From positions 1-64,000 of the forward strand of contig JAFXJP010000008.1 in the NCBI GenBank assembly GCA_017532155.1: a DNA stretch of 64,000 nt. Reading direction: 5' to 3'. Below the pieces are notes generated by a model. That model did no database searches, was not told the origin of the DNA, and was given only the letters and a program-made list of their open reading frames with translations. This stretch comes from Clostridia bacterium. GTDB taxonomy: Bacteria > Bacillota > Clostridia > Christensenellales > Aristaeellaceae. Shown here piece after piece: positions 7,691 through 15,432 of this stretch. Both the position numbers and the translations under genes were made by a program. The first letter of the stretch is position 1. Every line of letters begins with the position of its first letter.

Positions 7691-8599
7691 TTATCTTGTC
7701 AAATGCTTTTCCGCTTCACCAAAGTGCTTCAATGACGCCATCGCCTGCGCTGCATCTTCATACGAGCAGCCCGTGCGTTCCATCAGCACGGCCACCGCAG
7801 TATCTCCCTGCGCACGGAGAATCATATCATTTGCATGCTGTGCATCCTTGCAGCCAGTCGCTTCCTGGAACAGGCGGACAATACGATTGGAAATTTTTTC
7901 ATTCTTGCAGTGCAAACACACCATCAGGTTGCTGCAGGTTCTGCCAAGGCGCACCATGACGGACGTCGAAATCATGTTCAGGATCATTTTCTGCGCGGTG
8001 CCCGCTTTCATGCGGGTAGATCCCATGATGACCTCGCACCCGGTATCGGGTTCAATTTTTATATCGGCATGCTGTCCCATGACAGACCCGGGATTGCATG
8101 CAACAGCAATTGCCCCTGCGCCGATTTTCCTTGCATAGTCCAGCGCGCCAACGCAATAAGGTGTTCTGCCGCTTGCAGATATAGCAATTACTGTATCCAA
8201 AGCCGTTAAGCCGTGCTCCTTCAAATCCGCAACAGCCTGATCCGGGCAATCCTCCACGCCTTCGCGCGCAGAAAAGACGGCGTCACGGCCTCCCGCCATC
8301 ACGCAGGAAACCGTGTCAGACGCTACGCCATAGGTAGGAGGGCATTCAGCAGCATCCATATAGCCCAGTCTTCCGCTTGTACCAGCGCCCACATATACAA
8401 TCCTGCCGCCTTTGCGCATTCTCGGCACAATGCTGTCTACCGCATTGGCAACAGCATCCAGAACTTCGTATACGCAGCCCGCCACCTTCTGATCTTCGCG
8501 GTTAATCATTTCCAGCATTTCCCGTGTGGATGCACTGGAGATTTCTTTCGTTTCGTGATTGCGCTGCTCTGTATGAAGCAAGCTGATTACGTCGCTCAT
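7691..8599 (-). CDS. murQ: N-acetylmuramic acid 6-phosphate etherase
   Basis: 302 aa, the standard length. The SIS fold is evident in the IVYVGAGTSGRLGYMDA stretch, followed by the catalytic Glu of AAECPPTYG (E85). MurQ cleaves the lactyl ether of MurNAc-6-phosphate to give GlcNAc-6-phosphate and D-lactate in the cytosol. The start has AGGAGGG upstream and overlaps the kinase stop codon by four bases (ATGA), so both are translationally coupled. Operon order is DUF4838 protein, kinase, murQ, divergent from an RpiR/MurR-like regulator. Together with nagA next door this forms a peptidoglycan or amino-sugar recycling route. No MurNAc-type PTS gene is present in the window. Confidence 0.95.
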   Translation of the reverse strand: MSDVISLLHTEQRNHETKEISSASTREMLEMINREDQKVAGCVYEVLDAVANAVDSIVPRMRKGGRIVYVGAGTSGRLGYMDAAECPPTYGVASDTVSCVMAGGRDAVFSAREGVEDCPDQAVADLKEHGLTALDTVIAISASGRTPYCVGALDYARKIGAGAIAVACNPGSVMGQHADIKIEPDTGCEVIMGSTRMKAGTAQKMILNMISTSVMVRLGRTCSNLMVCLHCKNEKISNRIVRLFQEATGCKDAQHANDMILRAQGDTAVAVLMERTGCSYEDAAQAMASLKHFGEAEKHLTR

Positions 8600-9540
8600 T
8601 TGTTTCCCTCCTGATATGTCCGCTCAAAATTCTCTGCAAATGTGCAGTCTACCGCTAAGCCTGCTATTCCCATCGCTGCAATAACAGCACCATATACAGG
8701 CGCAAGCTTGGGCAGCGTAAAGCGCCATTCTCCGTTCAGATGCGCTTTTACATACTGCTGATATATGCCGCTTTTCCAAACGCTGCCGCCAAGCACAACC
8801 TCCCGGCTTCCGCTGATTGCTGCAGCTGTGCGCAGATTTTCAGCCATCCCCGCTGCCACATCATCCAATTCCCGCATGGCAATCTCATCGCCCGCACCGG
8901 CTGCCTCCAGCAATACCGGCGCAAAATCCGCAATGACTGTTTTGGCGTTCATCCGATATATTTCGGATACAAAATCAGCAAGCGGCATCCCGCACTTTTT
9001 CTCACACATTTCCGTCAGAAGCGTTTTCTTGTCAACGCCGTCCAGCGCCCGCAGGGCGGATACAAGCGCCCGGCGGCCCAGCATAAACCCGCTTCCGCGG
9101 TCGCCCAGCAAATATCCCCAGCCGTCAACCCGGTGCATTACGCCTGCTTTCCTGGCATATACACAGGCGCCGGTCCCGGCAATTGCCACCATGCCGTCCC
9201 GATTGCCTATGCCGGAGCAAAGCATGTTCACCGCATCGCTGCCCACATCAATGCGCCCTTCAAGCGGAAAAATATCAGAAAAGATTTGAAGATAGCGCTT
9301 TCGATTGGCGGTCAGCCCGGCGCCGGATATTCCCGCAAAGCACCCGATGACGCCCTCCTTATAGGGGATTATTTTGTCAAGGGCCTCCTGCAGACAGCTT
9401 CTGACCGCTTCAACACGCTGGCCAGTCATGCTCGACGGGCCGGCTTTTATCTTTGCTACAATCTGGCCGTCTGTTTGGCACAACACGATATCTGTCTTGG
9501 TTCCGCCTCCGTCAAGGCCCAGCACATACTTTCTTTCCAT
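8596..9540 (-). CDS. BadF/BadG-type amino-sugar kinase (GlcNAc/MurNAc kinase-like)
   Basis: 314 aa. The ASKHA fold begins with LGLDGGGTKTD (phosphate-1 loop), followed by the GTGACVYARK and GWGYLLGDRGSGF blocks seen in N-acetylglucosamine kinase and Clostridium MurK-like proteins. Such kinases phosphorylate GlcNAc or MurNAc at O6 in the cytosol. Coupling to murQ makes MurNAc a likely substrate, since MurQ needs MurNAc-6-phosphate and no PTS is visible; this is inference. The start has AAGGAG 5 bases upstream, 12 bases after the DUF4838 stop. A second, diverged paralogue lies at 38225-39166 beside a sulfatase. Confidence 0.85.
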   Translation of the reverse strand: MERKYVLGLDGGGTKTDIVLCQTDGQIVAKIKAGPSSMTGQRVEAVRSCLQEALDKIIPYKEGVIGCFAGISGAGLTANRKRYLQIFSDIFPLEGRIDVGSDAVNMLCSGIGNRDGMVAIAGTGACVYARKAGVMHRVDGWGYLLGDRGSGFMLGRRALVSALRALDGVDKKTLLTEMCEKKCGMPLADFVSEIYRMNAKTVIADFAPVLLEAAGAGDEIAMRELDDVAAGMAENLRTAAAISGSREVVLGGSVWKSGIYQQYVKAHLNGEWRFTLPKLAPVYGAVIAAMGIAGLAVDCTFAENFERTYQEGNK

Positions 9541-9552
9541 GGGCGCTCCTTG

Positions 9553-11346
9553 TCACATTTTATAATCGCTTGTAAGCAGCCGCTCGCGCTTTTCGTCCAG
9601 CTCATGCGTCTTCAGCCAATCAAGCGCGGCTTCCAGGGGCCATCTTTCATGGATTTCTGTAATGCCAAGCATACGCTGTTTCCAGCCAAAACGGGCAATC
9701 AATGCATTTCTTCCCGGCGTATTCACCGGCATGCGGGCAATGATCAGATAATCCATGCCAAGAATCAGCTTTTCAATACGCGCCTTTTGCTCTGGATTTT
9801 TTGTCAGCCAGGACGCTGTACCCAGAATCTCCATGGCTTTTTCTATCGTTTCATCCGTTACCCACTTTGCATTGGGCCGCTCAAAAATGCCCACATGCCA
9901 AGGCCGTGCCGCGCGCTGCCAAAGCTCAATATATTCCCTGATATGCGGAGCAGCATCTGCGCCATAATACCCATGAAGGAATTCATTCATGTGCCGTTCC
10001 ATATCACAGTCAGGATTCCACATCAGCTTTGCCTGAAGATAAGCCTGCAGTTCAGCCAAATGCCCGCCGCCGCCCTGGCTGAAGTTGCCCTGTTCAAGAA
10101 CACCTGCAACGCCGATTTTCTTGAACAATTGCAGATTCTTTGCAAGCACATCAAAATTGGGGAAGGGCATCAGGTATTCTGAAAACATAGTAACATAATC
10201 CCAAACATAAAGATGCTGGCATATTTTGCTCCAGTCTTTCAGATCTTCAAGAAATGCCGTTTCTTTTCTCGCTGCGCATTGTTTGGCCCTGCCAATTTCA
10301 ATATTGCTGTCCTGATGCAGCGGTTCAAGCAGGCCTCCGTCAAGCGGATGAGAAAAACAGCATTCGATAGAGCACAGCCGGACAATCACATTTTTACGTG
10401 GCTTAATTGTCTTGGGCGCTTTTCTTGTATACTGATAAGCAAAGGTATGAATCAGCACATCCGGATGCTCTCCCTCAATCGCCTCCGCAATCTGGTTGAC
10501 AAAAGCGATCATCGTGCCGGCATGCGATTCCTCGCGCTCATCCAGTGCAGCGCAGGCAGGACAGGTGCAGAAATTGCGTCTGTCATTCTGCGCCACAGAA
10601 AACACGCGGCAATCCGGGTTTTCCCGGATCCACTGTTTCACCTTTTGAATGGAAAGGCGCACAACATCGGGATTTGTCAGGCACAATTGTGTTTTTGTTC
10701 CAAGGCGTTTGCCATCAACCAGCGCGTAATATTCCGGATGCTCAGCAAAGTATTCCTTCGCCGGAAGCAGTTCATCAAAAGAGTGATGGAACATATGGAA
10801 TTTCATCCGTCCGCCTTGACGGATACTGATATCCGCTTTATTGGAATTCATCCGGTTGCGCACGGCATATTTTCCGTCAAATGCATCAGACCAATAAGCT
10901 TCGCGGCTTTCAAAAGCCGGGCCCTCCTGCCGATCAGAAACTTCAATCTCAAGGCAGGCAGTTTTGGGGATGCTCGTGCAATCAGATGCAAACCAGCGAA
11001 TGCCGATCACTTCCTCCAGGAAGGCATAGACAGCATAAAGCGTAGCGCGCGGCGTTGCGCCAGCAAGAAGAATATAATGCTCTCCAGTTTTAAATACATA
11101 TTCTTCTTCTCCCAGACTCTCCCAATCCACCTCAATTCCATAGTGCTCCAATCGCGTGCTCCTACCCACAAGCAGTTCCATTTCAGCATAAGGCTGCATA
11201 TCCGTTTGCGTGGGCAGGGATGCGCCGCAGACTTCCATCAAAAAATGATGCAGCTCATGCGCGGCAAGCTTTACCGTTTCATGTGTTGGGTGCGGCATAA
11301 TGATACGCCATTGAGAGCTTCCGTTTTTCGCAAGCATGTAACGCAT
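9553..11346 (-). CDS. DUF4838-type putative glycoside hydrolase
   Basis: 597 aa from the ATG at 11346 (AAGGAG 8-9 bases upstream; an in-frame start at 11403 is unsupported). The N-terminal third (ETVKLAAHELHHFLMEVCG, then ATLYAVYAFLEEVIGIRWFASD) matches the alpha-glucuronidase/hexosaminidase N-terminal-like domain. The middle part (VFSVAQNDRRNFCTCPAC, then GTMIAFVNQIAEAI) is DUF4838. These proteins occur in polysaccharide utilisation loci and are thought to be glycosidases, but activities are largely undefined. No signal peptide is seen, so it would act on imported oligosaccharide. It heads the operon with the kinase and murQ and has a consensus promoter, so a role on a MurNAc- or GlcNAc-containing substrate is plausible. 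Confidence 0.8.
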   Translation of the reverse strand: MRYMLAKNGSSQWRIIMPHPTHETVKLAAHELHHFLMEVCGASLPTQTDMQPYAEMELLVGRSTRLEHYGIEVDWESLGEEEYVFKTGEHYILLAGATPRATLYAVYAFLEEVIGIRWFASDCTSIPKTACLEIEVSDRQEGPAFESREAYWSDAFDGKYAVRNRMNSNKADISIRQGGRMKFHMFHHSFDELLPAKEYFAEHPEYYALVDGKRLGTKTQLCLTNPDVVRLSIQKVKQWIRENPDCRVFSVAQNDRRNFCTCPACAALDEREESHAGTMIAFVNQIAEAIEGEHPDVLIHTFAYQYTRKAPKTIKPRKNVIVRLCSIECCFSHPLDGGLLEPLHQDSNIEIGRAKQCAARKETAFLEDLKDWSKICQHLYVWDYVTMFSEYLMPFPNFDVLAKNLQLFKKIGVAGVLEQGNFSQGGGGHLAELQAYLQAKLMWNPDCDMERHMNEFLHGYYGADAAPHIREYIELWQRAARPWHVGIFERPNAKWVTDETIEKAMEILGTASWLTKNPEQKARIEKLILGMDYLIIARMPVNTPGRNALIARFGWKQRMLGITEIHERWPLEAALDWLKTHELDEKRERLLTSDYKM

Positions 11347-11425
11347 AAATTTTTCTCCTTTATCGATGCAAGCATCAGCAGCGCTAACCTGATTTAAATA
11401 CACCGTTTACTTCGAACGTGATTCT

Positions 11426-11454
11426 ATTATATTGTTCCGTCTTACTGCTGTCAA
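11426..11454 (-). promoter_or_regulatory. Consensus promoter of the DUF4838 / kinase / murQ operon
   Basis: On the minus strand TTGACA (11449-11454) and TATAAT (11426-11431) are exactly 17 bases apart, a full sigma-A consensus. A promoter this strong normally implies a repressor; the divergent RpiR-family gene is the obvious candidate. Confidence 0.8.
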
Positions 11455-11492
11455 CAGAATTTGTATAATAATTAACATTATGGATTATTTAT

Positions 11493-11505
11493 GTAAATTA
11501 TTTAC
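11493..11505. promoter_or_regulatory. Candidate operator palindrome between RpiR gene and murQ operon
   Basis: GTAAATTATTTAC is a perfect palindrome with a central T in an AT-rich divergent intergenic region. A second short palindrome, ATAAT-TAAC-ATTAT, lies about 25 bases to its left. Either could be the RpiR/MurR binding site; this is inference from position and symmetry. Confidence 0.35.
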
Positions 11506-11616
11506 GAAATTTAAGGAAAAAACTTTCAGCCACAGCTCCTGATATAAAAAATCTTTACAAATCATTTTTCTCTATGATAGACTATCGTTGTTTATCCTTC
11601 GAAAGGAGAAATCAAA

Positions 11617-12465
11617 ATGCCTGAATCCACCCTGGTTGAGCACATCCGCAGTCATTATTCAGACTTTTCCAAAAGCGAACGCTATGTCGCTGATTATGTG
11701 TGCAATCACCTGACGCAGGTGATTCGCATGTCTATAAGCGAGCTAAAAGACGCGGCGGGCGTCAGCCTTCCTACTGTTCACAGATTCTGCAAAACATTAG
11801 GCTTTAACGGCTATAAAGAATTTAGAATTTCCCTTGCCGAACAAGCGCCGACCTTTTCGGATTATTTTACGATTGAATCCACCGAAAACGAAAGCCGCAC
11901 GCATGCGCTCGTCCGCCAGCTTCTGCTCAGCGAACGCGACGCCATCGAAGCAACACTCAGCTTGCTGAACTTTGATATCCTCGAGCAAGCTGCTCAAAAA
12001 GCGCTCAATGCAAAGCGCATCTGCCTGTTTGGCGTCAGCACTTCTTATGATGTATGCAGAGATCTTCAGCGCAAGCTTTCCCGTTTAGGCTTAAACGTCT
12101 GGTCTTATAATGAAATTCATGATGCAACAGTTCAATTAACCGCATTTTCCTCAGAAGATCTTCTTATCTGCATCAGCCAATCCGGAGCCACAAAAGAAAC
12201 TGTTGGGATTGCAAAGTCTTTCTATGATACAGCCGTCCCCGTTCTGAGCATTACAGCATTTAAGGACAGTCCGCTTGCGCAAAGCAGCGATCTGGTTCTC
12301 CTGACACATGCGCCGGAAGTCACAAACAATCGCCTTGGCCTGACAACGCGCATGGCGCAGTTTGCTTATGGAGACGCCCTGTACATGGCCATTGCAAGCA
12401 ATATCGATCATGACGTTGGCCGCATGATGGAGCAAACCCTTTTCCCGCTCCTCAAGCACAAATGA
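11617..12465 (+). CDS. RpiR/MurR-family transcriptional regulator
   Basis: 282 aa. Residues about 1-75 are an HTH_6 domain (SKSERYVADYVCNHLTQVIRM, then SLPTVHRFCKTLGFNGYKEFRI). Residues about 125-255 are an SIS sugar-phosphate binding domain (ICLFGVSTSYDVCRDLQRKLSRLG, then LLICISQSGATKETV). RpiR/MurR proteins typically repress amino-sugar operons and release DNA on binding a sugar phosphate such as MurNAc-6-phosphate. It is divergent from the DUF4838/kinase/murQ operon, which matches the murR-murQ arrangement of other bacteria. The start is supported by GAAAGGAG 9 bases upstream. A TTTACA-N18-TAGACT promoter candidate precedes it. Confidence 0.88.
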   Translation: MPESTLVEHIRSHYSDFSKSERYVADYVCNHLTQVIRMSISELKDAAGVSLPTVHRFCKTLGFNGYKEFRISLAEQAPTFSDYFTIESTENESRTHALVRQLLLSERDAIEATLSLLNFDILEQAAQKALNAKRICLFGVSTSYDVCRDLQRKLSRLGLNVWSYNEIHDATVQLTAFSSEDLLICISQSGATKETVGIAKSFYDTAVPVLSITAFKDSPLAQSSDLVLLTHAPEVTNNRLGLTTRMAQFAYGDALYMAIASNIDHDVGRMMEQTLFPLLKHK

Positions 12466-12610
12466 TCTCCTTTTTATTCTGCCAAAAAGCTATCGCTCAT
12501 CCCCCCGCCGCAAACCTGAATAGAAACCTTCAGGGATCAATCAATGAATGGCAGCGTTCCTGCATTTTTTTGCATATCAAAAGGACCGGAGTTTTCCGAT
12601 CCTTCTACTA

Positions 12611-13732
12611 TCATTTACAAGCAGTGCCTATAATTGCCGCTATTTCAGTTGACTTCTCCAACACTGCCTTCAAAAAGCAAGCCGTTTTTTTCGTTTTCAA
12701 CTGTGCATAAGTGCGAAGAAGCATTTTTATGGCATCGCAACCGTATTGCTGATAAATATCATAATAAAGCCGCGTCCCACATGTATGCACATTTTGAGGT
12801 CTGTCATCGCCATTCGGCCGCAACGAAAAGCCGTTCCCATCTTCACAAGCCCGCAGTTCCGAAATCAAAATTTCAAATAGTTCCGGCGCAGTTTCCAGCG
12901 TGTACAGCAGCGCACTCCATTCGGCATGTGTTTCGTTCAGCCAGTCTTCCCAGCTTTCTGTGTCCGCACCCGCAGCATATGTATGGCCCAACTCATGTGC
13001 CAACAGGTGCAGAATGCGCCTCGCATCCTGATACGTCTCACCAAGCACAATCATATTCTCGCGTATATACGCGCCAGGGCAATTCTTTCCCTGTGGCAAA
13101 AAGACAATTGTGTGTCGAGCTCCCGGTGAACGCGCATAAAGCTTGCTGTAGAATTGCACAACTGCCATATAAGAATCAGCAATCGTCGACGCCATGGACT
13201 GAAATTGTTTATCAAAGAACAGCATGCAAACAGCATCATTTTCAATGCAAGTACAATGCTGTGGATCATACAGCAGTATATTGCAATCACTAAATGCTTG
13301 GTTTTCGGCACAATAGCGCCAAGAGGAAGACGCCTGCTCATATACGCCGTTCAGCAGAGTTTTTGATTGATCCTGCCGGATAACCACCTCATAGCTTTCC
13401 TCCGCGTCAAATCCCATCGGATACCACGCATTGTAAAAGCTGAAATGGCACAGAGCATCTTGCATAAACAGGAAAAATCCTTTCAGCTCTCCTGTATAAC
13501 AAAATGTCAATTCTCCCGGCTGCAGCCCCGAAAACGCATACTTTTTCATCGGCGGACGAAAATGCAGCCGACATGCTTCCACCAGGATTGGATCGATCCT
13601 TCTGCCATTATTGAAAAAAGAACAAACATGCAAGGAATCAAGCATAGCAAAACAATACTCAGATGAATGCACGGCCAATTTACAGCAAACCTCAATTTGC
13701 TTCTTTGGCAAAATCTGAACTTCCAATCGCAT
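12611..13732 (-). CDS. Putative HELGH zinc metallopeptidase (gluzincin-like)
   Basis: 373 aa, no signal peptide or membrane segment recognised. The sequence has LLAHELGH near residues 240-248, followed 16 residues later by the Glu of WLNETHAEW. This matches the HExxH plus downstream Glu arrangement of M1-like gluzincins, in which the third ligand is in WLNEGFA. The N-terminal 200 residues resemble nothing I recognise, and the protein is Cys-rich for a cytosolic protein. Its gene follows eda in the same direction with a 12-bp hairpin in between. A peptidase role rests on the zinc motif only; the substrate is unknown. Confidence 0.6.
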   Translation of the reverse strand: MRLEVQILPKKQIEVCCKLAVHSSEYCFAMLDSLHVCSFFNNGRRIDPILVEACRLHFRPPMKKYAFSGLQPGELTFCYTGELKGFFLFMQDALCHFSFYNAWYPMGFDAEESYEVVIRQDQSKTLLNGVYEQASSSWRYCAENQAFSDCNILLYDPQHCTCIENDAVCMLFFDKQFQSMASTIADSYMAVVQFYSKLYARSPGARHTIVFLPQGKNCPGAYIRENMIVLGETYQDARRILHLLAHELGHTYAAGADTESWEDWLNETHAEWSALLYTLETAPELFEILISELRACEDGNGFSLRPNGDDRPQNVHTCGTRLYYDIYQQYGCDAIKMLLRTYAQLKTKKTACFLKAVLEKSTEIAAIIGTACK

Positions 13733-13763
13733 AGCCAGTTCCCTTCTCCTATTTTACTTGAGC

Positions 13764-13792
13764 CTGGAGTTTGTTAACTCCAGGCTCAATGA
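13764..13792 (-). repeat. Perfect 12-bp hairpin between eda and the metallopeptidase gene
   Basis: GAGCCTGGAGTT and AACTCCAGGCTC pair perfectly around TGTT. There is no T run on the minus strand after it; instead the ribosome binding site of the downstream gene follows. It may be an RNA processing or stability element rather than a terminator. Confidence 0.6.
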
Positions 13793-13806
13793 TTCTATTC
13801 CATTAC

Positions 13807-14451
13807 TTACAGCAGAGAAACGAACTTCTTGGAGGCTTCGGTGATCTTGTCCCACTCGCCAGCCTTTACCCATTCCTTCTTGAAGAGGCAGCCCGCAACG
13901 CCAGTGCCAACCGCGCCGGCAGCCACATAGTCCTTGATGTTGCTCGCGTCCACGCCGCCAACGGCCAGCATGCGAATCTGGCTCAGGGGAGCAGCAACGG
14001 TCTTGAAGTAAGCAGGGCCTACCAGATTGGCGGGGAAGACTTTGATAAAGTCAGCGCCGTAGCGGTGCGCATTGGCCATTTCAGAGGGCGTGAGCGCGCC
14101 GGGAATGGACACCATATCGGCAGCCACGGTGGCACGGATCACTTCTTCGCAGGTATCGGGAGATACGATGAACTGCGCGCCGGCTTCCTTGGCCAGGTTG
14201 ACCATTTCCACCGTGGTAACCGTGCCGGTACCAAAGGCCATCACATCGCCCAGTTCCTTCACCAGCAGCTTTACGGTTTCCACCGTGCGCAGGCGCTCTT
14301 CGTGGCTCTTCTGGTCAAAGGTGCATTCCAGCAGGTTTACGCCGCCCTCATGCAGGGCACGGGCCAGATTCAGGCAATCCTCATCATAAATACCGCGAAC
14401 AATCGCAATCACCTTATCGTTCAGAATCTTCTCAATGATTTGCTCTCTCAT
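13807..14451 (-). CDS. eda: KDPG/KHG aldolase (bifunctional 2-keto-4-hydroxyglutarate / 2-dehydro-3-deoxyphosphogluconate aldolase)
   Basis: 214 aa, the usual length. The class I aldolase TIM barrel shows the base Glu in LLECTFDQ (E42) and the Schiff-base Lys in DFIKVFPA (K137), with AVGGVDASNIKDY as the phosphate-binding loop. It cleaves 2-keto-3-deoxy-6-phosphogluconate into pyruvate and glyceraldehyde-3-phosphate, linking uronate or Entner-Doudoroff metabolism to glycolysis. The ATG at 14451 is chosen because AAGGAGG ends 9 bases before it; an in-frame ATG at 14460 directly abuts the site and is too close. No kdgK or uronate genes lie beside it. Confidence 0.92.
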   Translation of the reverse strand: MREQIIEKILNDKVIAIVRGIYDEDCLNLARALHEGGVNLLECTFDQKSHEERLRTVETVKLLVKELGDVMAFGTGTVTTVEMVNLAKEAGAQFIVSPDTCEEVIRATVAADMVSIPGALTPSEMANAHRYGADFIKVFPANLVGPAYFKTVAAPLSQIRMLAVGGVDASNIKDYVAAGAVGTGVAGCLFKKEWVKAGEWDKITEASKKFVSLL

Positions 14452-14516
14452 GTCAAACATCCTCCTTAATTATCATGATCTGCCAGCTTCAGCCGGACAA
14501 GTCTCATTCTTTCTCT

Positions 14517-14545
14517 ATTATAGCGATTTGTCCATTGCTTGTAAA
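14517..14545 (-). promoter_or_regulatory. Promoter of eda
   Basis: TTTACA (14540-14545) and TATAAT (14517-14522) on the minus strand with 17-base spacing, 66 bases upstream of the eda start. Confidence 0.7.
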
Positions 14546-14645
14546 ATATGATATGATGTATGACTGTATATTTTCTGATATATAAGCCGCCGAATAATCT
14601 GTGCAATTTACTTCTAATCGCAAGCTTTTCTTTTTTTGCATCCTG

Positions 14646-14654
14646 TGATATAAT
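14646..14654 (+). promoter_or_regulatory. Extended -10 promoter of tRNA-Leu
   Basis: TGATATAAT (TGn followed by a perfect TATAAT) ends 9 bases before the mature tRNA 5' end. No good -35 is visible, which is usual for extended -10 promoters. Confidence 0.6.
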
Positions 14655-14663
14655 GTAATAGTT

Positions 14664-14748
14664 GCCGAAGTGGCGGAATGGCAGACGCAGGGGACTTAAA
14701 ATCCCCCGGTCTCTGACCGTACGGGTTCGAGTCCCGTTTTCGGCACCA
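14664..14748 (+). tRNA. tRNA-Leu (anticodon UAA)
   Basis: The 7-bp acceptor stem GCCGAAG pairs with TTTCGGC (one G-U) and is followed by encoded ACCA. The anticodon stem GGGGA/TCCCC holds loop CTTAAAA, giving anticodon TAA. A long variable arm (CGGTC-TCT-GACCG) marks a class II tRNA, and the T arm has GGGTTCGAGTCCC. Everything agrees with tRNA-Leu. It has its own promoter and terminator. Confidence 0.97.
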
Positions 14749-14754
14749 AACAAT

Positions 14755-14810
14755 ATAATCCGAACCCAGTTTTCCCCTGCGGGATATGGGTTCGGATTAT
14801 TTGTTTTATC
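14755..14810 (+). terminator. Terminator of tRNA-Leu
   Basis: A perfect 14-bp stem (ATAATCCGAACCCA with TGGGTTCGGATTAT) begins 6 bases after the tRNA CCA end and is followed by TTGTTTTATCTTT. Confidence 0.85.
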
Positions 14811-14817
14811 TTTCTTC

Positions 14818-14846
14818 TTGACAGGCTACCAAGGCCATGATATTCT
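14818..14846 (+). promoter_or_regulatory. Promoter of the ribbon-helix-helix gene
   Basis: TTGACA-N17-TATTCT. Downstream of the -10, imperfectly inverted half sites ATACTCCAA and TTGGTGTGTAT flank the start region and could be an autoregulatory operator. Confidence 0.65.
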
Positions 14847-14892
14847 ATTTATACTCCAATCAGAGCATAATCAGAAGAGAGTTGGTGTGTAT

Positions 14893-15309
14893 ATGGCAAA
14901 TGAGAACTTCAGCGAAAAGGTATCTGTAAACATTAACACCTCTACCTTATCCAGCATCGACATTCTGGTTGATAACGGCTATTATTCCAATCGAAGCGAT
15001 TTCATCAACCAGGCTTTGCGAGACGGACTGCAAAAGCACCAGACAACGCTGGACCGGATTATCGACCAACAGATGCGTGAAAAGGAAGCAAGCCCTCACC
15101 GCTGGTTTTTGGGTGCATGCTCCATGGGAAATGATGAACTGAAAAAAGCAAAAGCGCAAGGACAAATCCTGACTTATACGGGATACGGCGTCCTTGTCAT
15201 GGATAAGGATATTGACGCAGACTTGCTGTTCAGCGTGGTTCAAAGCATAAAGATCAAAGGAAAAGTGATCTGCGACCAATCCATCAAGAATCATTACGGG
15301 CTAAAGTAA
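14893..15309 (+). CDS. Ribbon-helix-helix (CopG/Arc-type) protein
   Basis: 138 aa. Residues 1-52 follow the ribbon-helix-helix pattern: a beta strand (KVSVNINTSTL), helix A (SSIDILVDNG) and helix B (SNRSDFINQALRDGLQKH). The remaining ~85 residues (HRWFLGACSMGNDELKKAKAQG, then LLFSVVQSIKIKGKVICDQ) form a C-terminal domain I do not recognise. The conserved Gly/Lys content suggests ligand or partner binding. The start lacks a strong Shine-Dalgarno sequence. No toxin-like gene follows, so an antitoxin role is not supported; an autoregulated transcription factor is the likeliest reading. It has its own consensus promoter. Confidence 0.72.
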   Translation: MANENFSEKVSVNINTSTLSSIDILVDNGYYSNRSDFINQALRDGLQKHQTTLDRIIDQQMREKEASPHRWFLGACSMGNDELKKAKAQGQILTYTGYGVLVMDKDIDADLLFSVVQSIKIKGKVICDQSIKNHYGLK

Positions 15310-15361
15310 TGCGCTCGAATGGAACTCCCGCCGCGGCGCAAAAAACATTCCCCAATTATGC

Positions 15362-15390
15362 TTGTTTAAAGCATCATTGTGTTATATAAT
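15362..15390 (+). promoter_or_regulatory. Promoter of the 60-aa small protein
   Basis: TTGTTT (15362-15367) and TATAAT (15385-15390) with 17-base spacing, 42 bases upstream of the start codon. Confidence 0.6.
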
Positions 15391-15432
15391 GATATTCACA
15401 AGATATTTGCACATCCAATCAGGAGGATATCC

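Noticed and set aside
8740..10182. Long plus-strand open frame opposite the kinase and DUF4838 genes
   Set aside because: It is antisense to two well-recognised proteins, rich in His, Arg, Cys and Pro as GC-rich shadow frames are, and has no ribosome binding site or family match.
14664..14748. tRNA-Leu as an integration site
   Set aside because: No integrase and no second copy of the tRNA 3' end were seen; the neighbouring genes are ordinary.
14893..15309. Type II toxin-antitoxin module led by the RHH protein
   Set aside because: No toxin-like gene follows or precedes it; the next frame is 124 bases on with its own promoter.
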